Shown here piece after piece: positions 16,836 through 24,670 of a stretch of 64,000 bases of DNA. A model generated the notes under the pieces. That model did no database searches and had not been told where the DNA came from. It worked only from the letters and a program-made list of their open reading frames with translations. Source of the DNA: Deinococcus rubellus (GTDB taxonomy: Bacteria > Deinococcota > Deinococci > Deinococcales > Deinococcaceae); contig NZ_CP104213.1 in assembly GCF_025244745.1 (NCBI RefSeq), positions 1-64,000 on the forward strand. Direction: 5' to 3'. Each line of letters opens with the position of its first letter. Position 1 is the stretch's first letter. The translations under genes and the position numbers were made by a program.

Positions 16836-18074
16836 GTGGTGGTGCATCCGGTAAAGCCCTCTGCGTCCGTCACGATCCGCGATGTGGCGGGGCGGGCGGG
16901 CGTTTCGGCAGGCACCGTCTCGCGGGCACTCAATGGGGTGGGCGGGCTGTCGGCAGCTCTGCGCGACCGGGTACAGCGAGCGGCAGACGAACTCGGCTAT
17001 GACCGCGCCAGCCTGCGCCTCGCTGCCCGGCCCAGGGTCAGCCTGGCAGACATCGCGGCGCGAGAAGGCGTCTCGGTAGGCAGTGTCTCCCGCGCTCTGC
17101 GGAGTGTTGGCGGCGTCTCGCCGGAAACGCGGGAACGGGTGCTGCGGGCCGCTGAGGAACTGGGTTACGACCTGGGCAATTTGCATCCGGCCCCGATCAC
17201 CCGGCTGGGCGTGCTGATTCACCGTGGAGACAACGCGCTGTCGAATAACCTGTTTTACTCTGCCGTGCTGCACGGGGCCGAGATCGCCTGCCGCACCCAC
17301 AAGCTGGCGATGACCTACACCACCGCCGGGCCTGGGGACGATCTGAGCGCCCTGGTCGTCGAGCAGCAGATCGACGGGCTGCTGTGCGTGGGCTATTTCG
17401 AGGACGAGTTGCTCAGCGATCTGCGGGCCACCGGCAAGCCGCTGGTGCTGGTCGATCACTTCGCGCCGGGGCTGCCCAGCGTCAACAGTGACAACTTCGG
17501 CGGGGCTTACGCGGCCACCGCGCATCTGCTGAAGTTGGGCCGCACCCGGGTGGCGTTTCTGAGTGGTCAGCGCGAACATTACAGCATTGCCGAGCGGCGG
17601 CGCGGATATCAAGCGGCCCTGGCCGATGCGGGCGTTACTTATGAGCCTGAGCTGGACGTAACCCGCCAGCCGCCGGAACTTGAAAGCGGCACGGGCGCGG
17701 CCATGCAGGCGCTCCTGGCACTTCCGCAGCCGCCCAACGCGGTGTTCGCCTTCAACGACGCGACGGCGGCCCTGGCGATGGCGGCCTGTCAGGAAGCCGG
17801 GCTGAACGTGCCCAGGGATGTGTCTTTTGCAGGATTTGACGATGTGCAGACCGCCGCCCATTTTCGCCCCCCACTGACCACTGTGCGGGTCGATCGAGAA
17901 GCGCTGGGTGCACGCGGCCTGGAACTGCTGATGAGCGTTCAGGAGGGCGCGGCGGCGCAGATGGTGCCGACCCGCTTGATCGTGCGGGAAAGTTCGGTGG
18001 GCGCAGCCCCCGGACCCACGCTGACGGCTCGCACAACTCCTGCGCCCCGCCGCCGCCGGGTCGAGAGCACCTGA
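16836..18074 (+). CDS. LacI-family regulator with two tandem HTH domains
   Basis: A 412-residue repressor, about 70 residues longer than usual LacI proteins. The extra length is a duplicated DNA-binding domain. HTH-1 spans about residues 12-58 (VTIRDVAGRAGVSAGTVSRAL ... ELGYD) and HTH-2 about 68-113 (VSLADIAAREGVSVGSVSRAL ... ELGYD). A single periplasmic-binding-like effector domain follows (LVDHFAPGLPSVNSDNFGG, FAGFDDVQTAAHFRPPLTTVRVD). The effector domain is clearly paralogous to the regulator at 18839-19840. GTG 16836 begins the frame; promoter position suggests GTG 16839. It is divergent from the glycan operon and probably represses it through the palindrome at 16703, releasing when a sugar binds. 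The basic C-terminal tail is unusual. Confidence 0.92.
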   Translation: MVVHPVKPSASVTIRDVAGRAGVSAGTVSRALNGVGGLSAALRDRVQRAADELGYDRASLRLAARPRVSLADIAAREGVSVGSVSRALRSVGGVSPETRERVLRAAEELGYDLGNLHPAPITRLGVLIHRGDNALSNNLFYSAVLHGAEIACRTHKLAMTYTTAGPGDDLSALVVEQQIDGLLCVGYFEDELLSDLRATGKPLVLVDHFAPGLPSVNSDNFGGAYAATAHLLKLGRTRVAFLSGQREHYSIAERRRGYQAALADAGVTYEPELDVTRQPPELESGTGAAMQALLALPQPPNAVFAFNDATAALAMAACQEAGLNVPRDVSFAGFDDVQTAAHFRPPLTTVRVDREALGARGLELLMSVQEGAAAQMVPTRLIVRESSVGAAPGPTLTARTTPAPRRRRVEST

Positions 18075-18108
18075 ACTGAACCCCGTTCAGGGCCAGAAAA
18101 GAGCGGAA

Positions 18109-18816
18109 ATGAAGCTGAAACAGTCGCTCACCTGGTGGAGTTTTACGGGGCAAGGCGCAGACCCCGACGCCCTGTTTTCGGGCGCGACATTTTGGCCTGC
18201 GGGTGTCGGCCATGAGCGGTCATGCCTCCATCGAGGCAGGGCTGAACCGCCGCGCCCACCACGCCTGGAGCGTGCACGAACTGGAGGACAACATCCACCT
18301 GGCCGCTGCCAACGGCGTGCCCAACCTGATCTGCTTCAATGGCAACCGGGCGGGCCAGCCGAATGGCGAGGGCGTGGCCATCACCACCGAAGCGTTGCAG
18401 AGCATCTCCCACTGCCGAGAACGCGGGCGTCAGTCTGGTGCTGGAACTGCTCAACAGCCGCGTCGATCACCCGGATGACCAGTGCGACCACCTCGGGTGG
18501 GGCCTGGAGGTGGCCGGGGCGGTGGATTCTCCTGCCGTCAAACTGCTCTACGACCTCTACCCCACCCAGATCATGGACGGCGACCCGATCCACAGCATTC
18601 GGGCGTACCTTGCCGCCATCAGCCACTCCCACACCGCCGGTTGTCCGGGCCGCCACGACCTCGGCGACAACCCAGGAGATTCAGTATCCGCCAGTGCTGC
18701 AGGCCGTTGCAGCCACCGGCTTTTCAGGCTACCTGGCCCGCGAATTTGTGCCCAGGGGTAAAGCAGTTCAAGCGCTGCGAGCCGCCTTTTCGCTGACTGA
18801 GCAGGCGGTGGGCTGA
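18109..18816 (+). pseudogene. Hydroxypyruvate isomerase-like TIM-barrel gene, frameshifted
   Basis: Conserved pieces of a Hyi-type sugar isomerase occur in order but in three frames. The start, MKLKQSLTWWSFTGQGADPD (18109 frame), is followed by a lesion near 18190 that also removes about 20-25 codons. Then comes SAMSGHASIEAGLN ... VPNLICFNGNRAG in a second frame, and a shift near 18410 to NAGVSLVLELLNSRVDHPDDQ ... KLLYDLYPTQIMDGD ... HTAGCPGRHDLGDN in a third. A shift near 18672 returns to the first frame for YPPVLQAVAATGFSGYLAREFVP. The net shift is zero and no stop interrupts the 235-codon frame, but the middle would be nonsense. It lies 34 nt after the LacI gene. Sequencing error is an alternative to decay. 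Confidence 0.8.
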
Positions 18817-18838
18817 ACGATTTGAGAGAACGACTGCG

Positions 18839-19840
18839 CTAACCCGCTTCAGCGCTGCTGGCCCGCACCAGCAGTTCAACCGGAATCTCGATCTGATCCG
18901 GCCCGCCCCGCTCCAGCAGCAACTGCACGCCGCGTGCGCCCAACGCTTCCTTGTCCACGCGCAGCGTCGAGAGCGGCGGATGGGTCAGGGCCGCCGCGTC
19001 GAGGTCGTCGAAGCCCACGAAGGCCACGTCGTCCGGCACCCTCAGCCCGGCTTCCTGGCAGACCTGCATGGCGAGGATGGCCGTCACGTCATTGAAGGCG
19101 AATACCGCGTCGGGCGGCTCTGGCAGCGCCAGCAGGGAACGCATCGCCCCGGCTGCGCCCTCCTCCTCATCGAGCGGATCGCGGCGCACGTCCAGGGCCG
19201 GGTCTGCCGGAACGCCCGCGTCGTAGAGCGCCTGGCGGTAGCCCAGCCACCTACCGCGAATGCTGTGGTGATCGGGGCCGCCGATGAACGCCACCCGCCG
19301 CCGTCCAGTATTCAGCAGGTGGGTGGTGGCCCAGTGCGCTCCGCCAAAGTTATCGCTGTTGACGCACGGCAACCCCGGCGCGAAGTGATCGATGAGCACC
19401 AGCGGCAGCCCCAGGGCACGCAGTTGCTCCATCACCGCCGCCTCGAAAAAGCCCACGCACAGCAGTCCGTCGGTGCCGTGCCAGCCAACCATCTCGGCCA
19501 CGTTGTCGCCCGCGTTGAGCGAACTGAAATGCAAGGTCAGGCCCCGCGCCCGGCATTCGTCCTCGACGCCGTGCAGCACCTGAGAATAAAACGGATTGGC
19601 GCTCAGGCCGGTGTGCTGGCGGTGCAGCAAGAAGCTGATCCGGCGCAGCTTGCTGGCCCGCAACTTGGCGGTGTCGTAGCCGAGGTCGTGCGCCGCCCGC
19701 ACCACCTGCTCACGGGTCACTTCGCTCAGACCACTCTGCTGCTTGAGCGCCCGCGACACCGTGGCGATGGAGACGCCCGACGCCCGCGCCACATCCTGAA
19801 TGGTGACGCCGGAGCGGGAGGGAGGGCGTTTAGACACCAC
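18839..19840 (-). CDS. LacI-family transcriptional regulator, single HTH
   Basis: A 333-residue regulator of normal LacI length. The HTH is at about residues 11-58 (VTIQDVARASGVSIATVSRALK ... DLGYD), followed by a hinge segment and the sugar-binding effector domain (LIDHFAPGLPCVNSDNFGG, FVGFDDLDAAALTHPPLSTLRVD). The effector domain shares long near-identical stretches with the double-HTH regulator at 16836, so the two are tandem paralogues. Translation starts at GTG 19840 or, judged from the TATACT element at 19844, at GTG 19837 without a leader. It is divergent from the isomerase/dehydrogenase/mannosidase operon and a strong candidate to bind the palindrome at 19963. Confidence 0.92.
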   Translation of the reverse strand: MVSKRPPSRSGVTIQDVARASGVSIATVSRALKQQSGLSEVTREQVVRAAHDLGYDTAKLRASKLRRISFLLHRQHTGLSANPFYSQVLHGVEDECRARGLTLHFSSLNAGDNVAEMVGWHGTDGLLCVGFFEAAVMEQLRALGLPLVLIDHFAPGLPCVNSDNFGGAHWATTHLLNTGRRRVAFIGGPDHHSIRGRWLGYRQALYDAGVPADPALDVRRDPLDEEEGAAGAMRSLLALPEPPDAVFAFNDVTAILAMQVCQEAGLRVPDDVAFVGFDDLDAAALTHPPLSTLRVDKEALGARGVQLLLERGGPDQIEIPVELLVRASSAEAG

Positions 19841-19843
19841 CGG

Positions 19844-19849
19844 AGTATA
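19844..19849 (-). promoter_or_regulatory. -10 element (TATACT) of the single-HTH LacI gene
   Basis: TATACT read on the minus strand ends six nucleotides before GTG 19837, the second of two consecutive GTG codons. This mirrors the layout of the paralogous regulator at 16836. Confidence 0.55.
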
Positions 19850-19932
19850 GGGGCAGGCTCTGTCACCGCACTTTTCTGCGGTCTGTCTTCTGACCCGGAA
19901 AATGGGTCCAGCCTCGAAGCGGCTTGTTTCGC

Positions 19933-19961
19933 TTGACTCGCTGCCCAGAAAGGATTAGTTT
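19933..19961 (+). promoter_or_regulatory. Promoter of the rightward sugar operon (TTGACT-17-TAGTTT)
   Basis: TTGACT at 19933-19938, a 17-nt spacer and TAGTTT at 19956-19961. The palindromic operator begins two nucleotides later, the same geometry as at the leftward operon. Confidence 0.7.
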
Positions 19962-19962
19962 G

Positions 19963-19977
19963 TTTTTTAGTAAAAAA
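19963..19977. promoter_or_regulatory. Palindromic operator TTTTTTAGTAAAAAA (site 2)
   Basis: A 15-bp palindrome with one central G, containing the 13-bp sequence found at 16703-16715. It overlaps the expected transcription start of the rightward operon and lies 72 nt upstream of the ATG at 20050. Confidence 0.78.
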
Positions 19978-20049
19978 ATTTAGAGTGGCCGTGAACCCAG
20001 ATACAGGATTCAGAAGCGCAGCGGCGGGGCAGCCGCATGGAGAAAAGCA

Positions 20050-20964
20050 ATGCAAGACATCCGAATTGGAACGTTGGTCGAGGGAAGGCACGCCGTGCAG
20101 GTGCTGCCACAGATTTTGCCGCACGGCTTCGAGTGTTTCAGCCTGACGTTCTGGCAGAGTACCGGGTCCACCGATCTGGCCGAGACGGCGCGGCGGGTGC
20201 GCGACCTCACAGAGGCCAGTGGCACCAAGATTTCCTGCCTGGAGATTTTCGGCAACCCGCTGACCGGCGAGGGCGACAACGCCGACACACTGGCGAGCTG
20301 GGAGCGGCTGATCGACCACGCCCACCTGTTCGGCACCGATCTGGTCAGCGGCTTCACCGGGCGGCTGCCGGGCGTGCCGCTGGACGCTTCCCTGCCGCGC
20401 TACGCCGAAGTTTTTGGAGAACTCTCGCGCCGCGCCGCTGACAAGGGTGTGCGGCTATGCTTCGAGAACTGCGCCATGGACGGCAACTGGCAGGCCGGGG
20501 AGTGGAACATTGCCCACTCGCCCGACGCCTGGGAAGCCATGTGGAACGCGCTGCCCGCCGATAACATCGGCCTGGAATGGGAGCCGTGTCATCAGATGGT
20601 CGGCCTGATTGATCCGCTGCCGCAGCTCCGCAAGTGGGCCAGCAAGGTCTTTCACGTTCACGGCAAGGACGCCACCATCGCCTGGGACGTGATCCGCGAA
20701 TCGGGCATCCACGGCCCCAAACCCTACGTCTGGCACCGCACGCCCGGTTTCGGCGACACCAACTGGACCGACGTGATCAGCATCCTGCGCCAGAGTGGGT
20801 ACGCGGGCGACATCAACATCGAGGGCTTTCACGATCCGGTATACAGGGGCGAGCTGGAAATGACTGGGCAGGTTCACGCGCTGAAGTATCTCAAGGAGTG
20901 CCGGGGCGGCGCATTTATCTCCAATCCAGTGATCGATGAACCTGAAAGAGCAGGCTCAGCATGA
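20050..20964 (+). CDS. Sugar phosphate isomerase/epimerase (TIM barrel)
   Basis: A 304-residue cytoplasmic AP-endonuclease-2/xylose-isomerase-like TIM barrel. Likely metal ligands are the Glu in CFENC (near residue 139), Glu/His in LEWEPCHQM (near 178-183), the HVHGKD segment (near 205) and the Glu in NIEGFHD (near 259). Such enzymes isomerise or epimerise keto- and aldoses; the exact sugar is unknown. It is the first gene after operator site 2, and its stop overlaps the next ATG (ATGA), so it should act with the dehydrogenase and beta-mannosidase that follow. Confidence 0.88.
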   Translation: MQDIRIGTLVEGRHAVQVLPQILPHGFECFSLTFWQSTGSTDLAETARRVRDLTEASGTKISCLEIFGNPLTGEGDNADTLASWERLIDHAHLFGTDLVSGFTGRLPGVPLDASLPRYAEVFGELSRRAADKGVRLCFENCAMDGNWQAGEWNIAHSPDAWEAMWNALPADNIGLEWEPCHQMVGLIDPLPQLRKWASKVFHVHGKDATIAWDVIRESGIHGPKPYVWHRTPGFGDTNWTDVISILRQSGYAGDINIEGFHDPVYRGELEMTGQVHALKYLKECRGGAFISNPVIDEPERAGSA

Positions 20965-22028
20965 CCTCGGCAAACGGTTCTGAATTCCGCATCGCGCTGG
21001 TGGGCTGCGGCAGCATGGCCAACACCTGGGTGGACTACGCCCTTCAACGGGACGACGCCGAGATCGTGGCGCTGGTGGATCTGAATGAAGCCACGGCGCT
21101 GACGCTGGCCGAAAAACATCATCTGGGCGGCGTCCCGATCTTCAAGGATGTGGCGGAGGCGATTCAGGCCACTGGAGCCAATCTGGTCTTCGACGTGACC
21201 ATTCCGGAAGCGCACGAGGCGGTCACACTGGCCGCTCTCCAGGCCGGTTGCAACGTGTTGGGTGAGAAGCCGCTGGCCGCCGGGATGGACCCGGCCCGCC
21301 GGATGGTGGCCGTCGCCGGGCAGACCGGACACACCTACGCTGTGATGCAGAATCGCCGTTACCTGCCGCAGATTCACGCCTTCCGCGATCTGGTGCGCGG
21401 CCATATAGGTACGCCCGGTTTCACCACCGCCAACTTCTTTATCGGCGCACATTTCGGCGGCTTCCGCGACGCGATGGCCAGCCCACTGCTGCTCGACATG
21501 GCGATCCACACCTTCGATCAGGCCCGCTTCATCCTGGGGGCCGATCCGGTGTCGGTGTATTGCCAGGAATTCAACCCGCCGGGATCGTGGTATACGGGCG
21601 CAGCGGCGGCGGCCTGCATCTTTGAATTTGCAGGCGGACAGATTTTCACTTACAACGGATCATGGTGCGCCGAGGGTGCGCCGACTTCCTGGGAAGCCGA
21701 GTGGCGCGTCATGGGCAGCGCGGGCACGGCCATCTGGGACGGCACCCACGCTCCTCACGCCGAGGTGGTGACTGACCCGCAACAGGAAGGCTTCCTGCGC
21801 GACTTCCGGCGAGTCGAGGCGGGAGCGTCATTCAATAACCCCGGCCCTGAAGGCCACTTCGGTTGCCTGGACGAGATGTTCGCCGCCCTGAGCGAGAAGC
21901 GTCCGCCCGAAACCGACTGCGCCGACAACATCAAGAGCCTGAGCATGGTTTTCGGCGCGGTGGAGAGTGCCCGGCGCGGCGAGAAAGTGCTGCTGGGCGA
22001 ACCCACCCAGGAAGGAGTGTCCAGATGA
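20961..22028 (+). CDS. Gfo/Idh/MocA-family sugar oxidoreductase
   Basis: A 355-residue NAD(P)-dependent dehydrogenase. The N-terminal Rossmann fold shows IALVGCGSMA (residues 10-19), and the family's EKP motif occurs as LGEKPLAAG near residue 94, with the catalytic lysine. The substrate-binding half carries LLLDMAIHTFDQARFILG, with the usual DxxxH-type pair. Family members oxidise or reduce sugars, inositols or keto-sugars. ATGA overlaps at both ends couple it to the isomerase upstream and the beta-mannosidase downstream. Substrate unknown, probably a product of the hydrolases here. Confidence 0.93.
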   Translation: MTSANGSEFRIALVGCGSMANTWVDYALQRDDAEIVALVDLNEATALTLAEKHHLGGVPIFKDVAEAIQATGANLVFDVTIPEAHEAVTLAALQAGCNVLGEKPLAAGMDPARRMVAVAGQTGHTYAVMQNRRYLPQIHAFRDLVRGHIGTPGFTTANFFIGAHFGGFRDAMASPLLLDMAIHTFDQARFILGADPVSVYCQEFNPPGSWYTGAAAAACIFEFAGGQIFTYNGSWCAEGAPTSWEAEWRVMGSAGTAIWDGTHAPHAEVVTDPQQEGFLRDFRRVEAGASFNNPGPEGHFGCLDEMFAALSEKRPPETDCADNIKSLSMVFGAVESARRGEKVLLGEPTQEGVSR

Positions 22029-24502
22029 CCCACACGCTCGCTCTACATAGCGGCTGGCAGTTCAAGGCCCGCAATCCCCATACCTCCCTGACGGACGATT
22101 TCGCCTCCTCCTCCGACTGGGCCGCCGCCAGCATACCCGGTACCGTCCATCAGGATCTGCTGGCGACGGGGCAGATTCTCGATCCCAATTTCGGCCTGAA
22201 CGAGCAAGGCGTGCAGTGGGTGGGTGAAACCGACTGGCTGTACCGGCTGGAATTCGACGCTGCCAAGCTGGAGAACGGCCAGCACGCCGATCTGTGCTTT
22301 GACGGCCTGGACACCTTCGCGCAGGTGTGGCTCAACGGCGAGCTGATTCTGGCAAGCGAGAACATGTTCGTGCCGCGCCGTGTATCGGTTGCGGGCAAAT
22401 TGCGCGAGGGAAAGAACGGGCTGCACCTCCTGTTTGCCTCAGCCCTGCGGCGCGGCCAGGAAATCGAGGCCGAACTCGGCAAACGCCATCTCTGGAACGG
22501 CGATTCCAGCCGCCTGTATGTCCGCAAGGCGCAGTACCACTACGGCTGGGACTGGGGTCCGGTGCTGATGACGGCGGGGCTGTGGCGCGGCGTGCGGCTG
22601 GAAGTCTACACGGCCCGGCTGGACGAACTGGCCTGCGCCGTGTCGCTCTCTGATGATCTGAAACGCGCTGAGTTTCCGGTGAGTGTGAACGTGGTGGGCC
22701 AGATGAGCGGCAATGTCAGACTGGAGCTGCTGGGGCCGGACGGAGTGACAGTGGCCTCCGAGATGTTGCCTGCCGCCGGGACCATCGAACACACCTTCAG
22801 CGTCGAGAACCCGGCCCTATGGTGGTCCGCTGGCTCCGGCGAGCAACCGCTCTATACCGTCCGGGCCGCGCTGGACGGCGGCGGCAGTTCAGAACTTCGA
22901 GTAGGCGTGCGGAGCATCAAACTGGTTCAGGAACCCGTCGCGGGCGAGGAAGGCAGCTCCTTTTTCTTCGAGGTCAACGGCACGCCGATCTTTTGCGGCG
23001 GGGCCAACTGGATTCCCGACGACAACTTTCTGCCGCGCATCACGCCCCAGCGCTACCGCACCCGCCTGACCCAGGCCAGAGACGCGCACATGGTCATGAT
23101 CCGGGTGTGGGGCGGCGGTATCTATGAGGACGACGCCTTCTACGACGCCTGCGATGAGCTGGGCCTGCTGGTCTGGCAGGACTTCATGTTCGCCTGCGGC
23201 ATGTACCCGGCCCACGCCGCATTTCAGGCCAGCATCCGTGAGGAGGCCGAGGTCGCCGTCAAGCGCCTGCGCCACCACGCCAGCCTCGCCCTCTGGTGCG
23301 GCAACAACGAGGATTACCAGATCGCGGGTTCGGTGGGGGCCTACGGGCCGGGCAGCGACGAGAGCAAGTTCGACGCCCTGTCTACCTATGAGGAGCTGCT
23401 GCCGGAGGTCTGTGCCCGGCTGAATCCTTCCACCCAGTACTGGCCCGGCAGCGCTTACGGTGGCCCCGATTCCACCAGTCAGACGGTGGGCGACCGTCAC
23501 ACCTGGGACGTGTGGCACAGCGCGATGGCCCCCTATCAGGATTATCCCAAATACGAGGGCCGCTTCGTCAGCGAGTTCGGGATGCAGTCTCTGCCTTCAC
23601 TGGCCCTGCTGGAAAGCGCCACCGCGCCGGAGGAGCGCTTCCCGGCCAGCCGCACGCTGGAACACCACAACAAGGCGGGCGACGGACCACGCCGCCTGAA
23701 CGTCTACATCGGCGACACCGTGAGGGTTCCCGCCGATCTGACGGGCTATGTGTACGCGTCGCAACTGGTGCAGGCCGAGGCGATGCTCAGCGCCTACCGG
23801 GGCTGGCGGCGGCGCTGGGGATCAGCAGGCAAACGGGCAGTGTCGGGCGCACTGGTGTGGCAGCTCAACGACTGCTGGCCGGTCACGAGCTGGGCCATCA
23901 TCGACTCGTCGGGCCAGGCCAAGCCCGCCTACTACGCCATCAAGCGGGCGCTGACGCCAATCAGCGTTGGGCTGGCGCTTACGGAAGGTGGGGCGCAGGT
24001 GTGGGCGGTCAACGGCACGACTGAATCTCAGACCCTGACCCTGGAACTCCGCGCGCTCACACTCGGCGGTCAGGAACTCAGCGCTGAGTCACACGAGGTC
24101 ACGCTGGCGGCCAACGCCGTCACGGAGCTGGGCACCTTCGGAGTACGACAGGACGCTGCATCTCCCCTCATCGCCGCCACCCTGCGCCGGGGCGAAACTG
24201 TAGTCGCACAGGAAATCCGCTGGCCCGAGCCATTCAAGTACCTGACCTTCCCTGACCCCGGCCTGAAGGTGGAAGTCCTCAGCCCGACCTCGCTGAGCGT
24301 CAGTGTGCAGCGGCCCGCCAAGGGCATCTGGCTGGAGTCGGCCCAGGAGACCATCTGGGACGACAACATGCTCGACCTGCTGCCCGGCGAGTCGCGGGTG
24401 ATCGCCGTTCAGCACCTGAATCCGGCCAAGCTGACTGCCCGCTGGCTGGGCGCGGGAGAAACGGTGAAGGTGGGCGGGTCTGCTGTAGTCAATCAAGTTT
24501 AG
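22025..24502 (+). CDS. Glycoside hydrolase family 2 beta-mannosidase
   Basis: An 825-residue cytoplasmic enzyme. ATG 22025 overlaps the upstream stop (ATGA); in-frame sequence before it belongs to the dehydrogenase gene. Order of parts: jelly-roll sugar-binding domain (SIPGTVHQDLL, YHYGWDWGPVLMTAGLWR), immunoglobulin-like domain, then the TIM barrel from about 320 (CGGANWIPDD, MIRVWGGGIYEDD). The acid/base is the Glu of CGNNED and the nucleophile the Glu of FVSEFGMQS. The WDWGP and GGxYE motifs are typical of beta-mannosidases, which remove terminal beta-linked mannose. It ends with a C-terminal beta-sandwich. Mannose release fits the GH38-like and GH5 enzymes in the other operon. Confidence 0.92.
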   Translation: MTHTLALHSGWQFKARNPHTSLTDDFASSSDWAAASIPGTVHQDLLATGQILDPNFGLNEQGVQWVGETDWLYRLEFDAAKLENGQHADLCFDGLDTFAQVWLNGELILASENMFVPRRVSVAGKLREGKNGLHLLFASALRRGQEIEAELGKRHLWNGDSSRLYVRKAQYHYGWDWGPVLMTAGLWRGVRLEVYTARLDELACAVSLSDDLKRAEFPVSVNVVGQMSGNVRLELLGPDGVTVASEMLPAAGTIEHTFSVENPALWWSAGSGEQPLYTVRAALDGGGSSELRVGVRSIKLVQEPVAGEEGSSFFFEVNGTPIFCGGANWIPDDNFLPRITPQRYRTRLTQARDAHMVMIRVWGGGIYEDDAFYDACDELGLLVWQDFMFACGMYPAHAAFQASIREEAEVAVKRLRHHASLALWCGNNEDYQIAGSVGAYGPGSDESKFDALSTYEELLPEVCARLNPSTQYWPGSAYGGPDSTSQTVGDRHTWDVWHSAMAPYQDYPKYEGRFVSEFGMQSLPSLALLESATAPEERFPASRTLEHHNKAGDGPRRLNVYIGDTVRVPADLTGYVYASQLVQAEAMLSAYRGWRRRWGSAGKRAVSGALVWQLNDCWPVTSWAIIDSSGQAKPAYYAIKRALTPISVGLALTEGGAQVWAVNGTTESQTLTLELRALTLGGQELSAESHEVTLAANAVTELGTFGVRQDAASPLIAATLRRGETVVAQEIRWPEPFKYLTFPDPGLKVEVLSPTSLSVSVQRPAKGIWLESAQETIWDDNMLDLLPGESRVIAVQHLNPAKLTARWLGAGETVKVGGSAVVNQV

Positions 24503-24525
24503 CGGTCTGTAGTAACGAGGAGTCA

Positions 24526-24575
24526 GAGGTGGCCGAGCGTTCAGCAAATCCGGCGCTTATCCAGCCGCTCACCTC
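24526..24575 (+). other. Interrupted hairpin in the gap after the beta-mannosidase gene
   Basis: GAGGT-Ggcc-GAGCG (24526-24539) can pair with CGCTC-ACCTC (24566-24575) as two 5-bp helices with a one-sided 4-nt bulge. The left arm resembles a tRNA-Ser D-arm, but no cloverleaf can be formed. No T-run follows, so it is not a canonical terminator. It could stabilise or separate the two messages. Confidence 0.3.
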
Positions 24576-24670
24576 CAGGCATGAATCACGATGTTTCTGC
24601 GTCCCTGACAGCCAATGCCAGAGGGCCGTTGATCCCGCCGAAGTTCACACGCACCTTAAGAAGGACGACC

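Noticed and set aside
18079..18110. Possible terminator between the double-HTH LacI gene and the isomerase pseudogene
   Set aside because: Short complementary stretches exist, but there is no stable stem followed by a T-run.
24525..24545. Sequence resembling the D-arm of tRNA-Ser (AGAGGTGGCCGAGCG)
   Set aside because: No anticodon arm, T-arm or acceptor stem can be built from the flanking sequence, so it is listed only as a hairpin.
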